Assembly: GCF_900156625.1 (NCBI RefSeq)
Contig: NZ_FTOB01000004.1
Location: 844,672-908,671 of the forward strand
Source: Zobellia uliginosa
GTDB lineage: Bacteria > Bacteroidota > Bacteroidia > Flavobacteriales > Flavobacteriaceae
Length of the DNA stretch: 64,000 nucleotides
Direction: 5' to 3'
Shown here: positions 61,448-64,000 of the stretch, one piece after another
Position numbering within the stretch: position 1 is the first letter of the stretch
Layout of the letters: each line of letters starts with the position of its first letter
Made by a program: the position numbers and the translations under genes
Notes under the pieces: model-generated
Seen by the model: the letters and a program-made list of their open reading frames with translations, nothing else
The model's database searches: none
What the model was told of the DNA's origin: nothing

Positions 61448-63394
61448 TTAAAACGACTTTAAAGTACTATTTATTTCTTTAGTTACCAAGTCTGAAAATT
61501 GTTCTAGGGAAATAGAACCTAAATCTTCCCCGCCATGTCTGCGAACGGAAATGGTGTTCGACGCTTCTTCATTTTCCCCGACGATTAGCATAAAAGGAAT
61601 TTTGTTCATTTCGGCTTCACGTATTTTCTTGCCTACAGTTTCATTCCTATCATCAATGAGGGCGCGAATTTCGTCATTTTCTAAGGATTTTAAAACTTTT
61701 TCCGCATATTTTTCATGTTTCTCGCTCACTGGCAATACAATAGCTTGTTCCGGAATCAGCCAAAGCGGGAAATTTCCTCCCGTATGTTCAAGTAGCAGGG
61801 CGATGAAGCGTTCCATGCTACCGAAGGGGGCACGGTGAATCATTACCGGCCTATGTAGTTCGTTATCACTTCCTTTATAGGTAAGGTCAAAGCGTTCCGG
61901 AAGATTGTAGTCTACTTGTATGGTACCCAACTGCCATTGTCGGCCTAGGGCATCCTTCACCATAAAATCTAGTTTAGGGCCATAAAAAGCAGCTTCACCT
62001 TTCTCTATTATGAAATCCAATCCTTTTTCCTTGGCCGCGTTGATAATAGCATTTTCTGCTTTTCCCCAGTTTTCTACGCTACCTATATATTTGTCGGGCG
62101 TATCAAGATCCCTTACGGATACTTGGGCTGTGAAGTTATCGAACCCTAGTGAGCCCAGTACATATAAGGATAGATCTATAACGTTTTTGAATTCTTCATC
62201 AAGCTGTTCGGGCGTACAGAAAATGTGTGCGTCATCTTGGGTAAAGCCCCTTACCCGGGTCAAGCCGTGAAGTTCGCCACTTTGTTCGTATCTATATACG
62301 GTACCAAATTCTGCGAAACGTTTTGGTAAATCTTTGTAAGAATGAGGTTTGAAATTAAAAATTTCACAGTGATGCGGACAGTTCATTGGCTTTAATAAAA
62401 ACTCTTCGTCCATCTTAGGAGTCTTTATAGGCTGAAAACTATCCTCTCCATATTTAGCATAATGACCCGAAGTTACATAAAGCTCCTTCTGTCCAATGTG
62501 TGGGGTAACTACCATTTCGTAGCCCGCTTTCTTTTGGGCCTTTTTCAAGAAATTCTCTAAGCGTTCCCTTAGGGCCGCACCTTTTGGGAGCCATAAGGGT
62601 AAACCTTGGCCTACTTTCTGAGAAAAGGTAAAAAGCTCAAGCTCTTTGCCCAGTTTTCTGTGGTCGCGTTTTTTAGCCTCTTCTATAAGGGCTAGGTATT
62701 CGGTAAGTTCTTTCTGTTTAGGAAAAGAAATACCATAGACCCTTGTGAGTTGCGGTTTGTTCTCGTCACCTCGCCAGTAGGCTCCGGCAACGTTCAATAT
62801 TTTAATGGCCTTTACGATGCCGGTGTTCGGGATGTGGCCGCCTCGGCATAAATCGGTAAAAGTGTCGTGGTCACAAAAGCTGATGGTGCCGTCTTCAAGG
62901 TTTTCGATCAGTTCTACCTTGAACTCGTTCCCTTGCTTTTTGTAAAGCGCTAGGGCATCGGCCTTAGATACGGGGCGCATTTTAAAATCGTGCTTTCCCC
63001 TGGCGATTTCCAGGGCCTTTTTTTCGATGGCCGGGAAATCCTTTTCCGAAATTGTATGCTCGCCGAAATCAACGTCGTAATAAAAACCGTTTTCAATAGC
63101 CGGCCCGATGGTCAGTTTGATACCGGGGTAGAGCTCTTCCAGGGCCTGGGCCACAATATGGGAAGAAGAGTGCCAAAACGCTTTTTTGCCTTCCTTGTCG
63201 TTCCAGGTGTAGAGTACTAAGGTCCCGTCTTCGTTAAGCGGGGTAACGGTTTCTACTACCGTGTCATTGAATTTTGCGGAAATTACGTTCCGCGCCAGAC
63301 CTTCACTTATGCTTTTAGCAATATCCATAGGAGTGCTTCCATTGGCATATTCCCTTATACTTCCGTCCGGTAATGTAATTTTCATCTTGCCCAT
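61448..63394 (-). CDS. thrS: Threonyl-tRNA synthetase
   Basis: The start at ATG 63394 gives 648 residues; the longer frame to 63442 runs through its own promoter and is rejected. The order is the TGS domain ([12 protein letters not shown]), the SAD editing domain ([28 protein letters not shown]), the class II core ([51 protein letters not shown]) and the C-terminal anticodon domain ([20 protein letters not shown]). It charges tRNA-Thr. It leads the operon thrS-infC-rpmI-rplT. Confidence 0.97.
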   Translation of the reverse strand: MGKMKITLPDGSIREYANGSTPMDIAKSISEGLARNVISAKFNDTVVETVTPLNEDGTLVLYTWNDKEGKKAFWHSSSHIVAQALEELYPGIKLTIGPAIENGFYYDVDFGEHTISEKDFPAIEKKALEIARGKHDFKMRPVSKADALALYKKQGNEFKVELIENLEDGTISFCDHDTFTDLCRGGHIPNTGIVKAIKILNVAGAYWRGDENKPQLTRVYGISFPKQKELTEYLALIEEAKKRDHRKLGKELELFTFSQKVGQGLPLWLPKGAALRERLENFLKKAQKKAGYEMVVTPHIGQKELYVTSGHYAKYGEDSFQPIKTPKMDEEFLLKPMNCPHHCEIFNFKPHSYKDLPKRFAEFGTVYRYEQSGELHGLTRVRGFTQDDAHIFCTPEQLDEEFKNVIDLSLYVLGSLGFDNFTAQVSVRDLDTPDKYIGSVENWGKAENAIINAAKEKGLDFIIEKGEAAFYGPKLDFMVKDALGRQWQLGTIQVDYNLPERFDLTYKGSDNELHRPVMIHRAPFGSMERFIALLLEHTGGNFPLWLIPEQAIVLPVSEKHEKYAEKVLKSLENDEIRALIDDRNETVGKKIREAEMNKIPFMLIVGENEEASNTISVRRHGGEDLGSISLEQFSDLVTKEINSTLKSF

Positions 63395-63411
63395 TGTTTT
63401 TAATAAGGGTG

Positions 63412-63442
63412 CAAAGATAGTATTCCGCCGTAACGCACACAA
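63412..63442 (-). promoter_or_regulatory. thrS operon promoter
   Basis: On the minus strand TTG (63442-63440), a 20-base spacer and exact TATCTTTG (63419-63412). It lies 17 bases before the ATG at 63394. Confidence 0.82.
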
Positions 63443-63704
63443 TATATAGTGTCAAGTTTATTGGGGGGCTATATTATAGAAGAGGGGTATATATATAGAT
63501 AGGGGCGATTGTGAAGCCATGGTTAGGTTATGGAAAACTCTAGGTTAAGGGTATAATAATCTTAAAATTGAGTAAAAAGTACCGTTTACCTATTGTGTGG
63601 ATCGATAAAAAGGTCTAATTTTAAGGCCCTCTAATTTTTAAGGATTGTAATTTCCTCGTTGTAAGGAAGTTGTAAAAAACTTGAAAAAAGTTTGAAAAAA
63701 CTCT
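63443..63704. other. Gene-free spacer
   Basis: Between the thrS promoter and the strong rightward promoters at 63705 no gene or repeat was recognised. The stretch is AT-rich. Confidence 0.4.
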
Positions 63705-63733
63705 TTGAGAATTAAAAAAGGGTCTTACATTTG
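63705..63733 (+). promoter_or_regulatory. Strong tandem promoter, first copy (probable rRNA operon P1)
   Basis: TTG at 63705-63707, an 18-base spacer and TACATTTG (63726-63733), an exact Bacteroidota promoter with an A-rich upstream stretch. The bases after the -7 (CAGCCCGC) nearly repeat those after the second promoter at 63882. Confidence 0.8.
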
Positions 63734-63852
63734 CAGCCCGCAAAACAGGTATGAAGATGTTTGTTAAGCGAGGGTAAAGAAAGAGTAAACGTTCCTTTTG
63801 AAATATTGTTTTTTACGGCGAAAAAAAAGATTCAATTTTTTTTCAAAAAAAG

Positions 63853-63882
63853 TTGCCGGTTAAAAAAACAGTCGTATATTTG
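63853..63882 (+). promoter_or_regulatory. Strong tandem promoter, second copy (probable rRNA operon P2)
   Basis: TTG at 63853-63855, a 19-base spacer and TATATTTG (63875-63882), followed by CAGCCGC. It is an exact consensus promoter, 149 bases after P1, preceded by A/T tracts. Confidence 0.82.
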
Positions 63883-64000
63883 CAGCCGCTTAGACAAACA
63901 CTGATAGTGTTCATCGGGCGTCACCGGGAGACCGGGGAGGAATATAGAAGTTCATTTGACATATTGTGGAGACAGCGTAATAGGGAAAAAAGGGAAACCT
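63883..64000 (+). other. Probable rRNA operon leader, continues past the window
   Basis: There is no reading frame of note. GTTCATTTGACATATTG at 63950-63966 resembles a boxA-like antitermination signal as found before 16S rRNA genes in this phylum. The promoters and leader point right, so a 16S gene would lie beyond 64000. No rRNA body is visible inside the window. Confidence 0.5.

Noticed and set aside
1..64000. CRISPR arrays, insertion sequences, toxin-antitoxin or phage genes
   Set aside because: I looked for spaced repeats, transposase motifs and paired short genes and found none. The only large exact repeat I noticed is the tRNA-Lys pair.

Overview
The window comes from a marine member of the Flavobacteriaceae (Bacteroidota), probably close to Zobellia or Maribacter. 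The evidence is a SusC/SusD pair with an ECF sigma factor and FecR, PafA, an SDR-type threonine dehydrogenase beside kbl, a transketolase split into two genes, many lipoproteins, and promoters of the Bacteroidota form TTG-N17..23-TAnnTTTG. I compared nothing with a database. All family calls are from recognised motifs.

Region 1 (1-12453) is a divergent exopolysaccharide locus. Leftward genes encode a GT-C-like membrane protein, an Ig-domain lipoprotein, a membrane-anchored clan-A glycoside hydrolase and a TPR plus beta-barrel protein cut by the left edge. Rightward genes encode a Wzx-like flippase, a possible 22-residue coupled peptide, a GT4 glycosyltransferase and a response-regulator receiver domain fused to an ALG5/DPM1-like GT2. 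It looks like a complete build, flip, trim and export machine whose lipid-sugar enzyme may be switched by phosphorylation. This is the best candidate for an undescribed system.

Region 2 (12454-20577) holds a TetR regulator with twin palindromic operators, an AhpD-like protein, the relic of a short-chain dehydrogenase, a FrnE/DsbA-like protein, a DUF5060 hydrolase, a YbdG-type MscS channel, a universal stress protein and a small unknown protein.

Region 3 (20578-30557) reads leftward as ECF sigma, FecR, SusC, SusD, glycerophosphodiesterase, then PafA phosphatase. I read it as a TonB-dependent system for uptake and dephosphorylation of organic phosphate esters.

Region 4 (31119-47003) is mainly housekeeping: threonine degradation (tdh-kbl with a divergent Lrp regulator), two identical tRNA-Lys genes, aroK, a PRTase, hslR, an FKBP lipoprotein, an outer-membrane protein, split transketolase, tgt-lptG-EamA, accA, dnaB and a GATase-like secreted protein. 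The Tgt lacks the three usual zinc cysteines.

Region 5 (47047-56269) is an iron-siderophore locus resembling XusABC: TonB receptor, DUF4374 lipoprotein, secreted ankyrin protein, DUF2271 protein and a PepSY membrane protein fused to flavodoxin and ferredoxin-reductase modules, with a divergent AraC regulator.

Region 6 (56393-64000) has an unrecognised secreted protein with an overlapping lipoprotein, a HAD phosphatase, YjbQ, and the thrS-infC-rpmI-rplT operon, where infC appears to start with ATA. The right edge carries two strong tandem promoters and a leader that probably belongs to an rRNA operon lying beyond the window.
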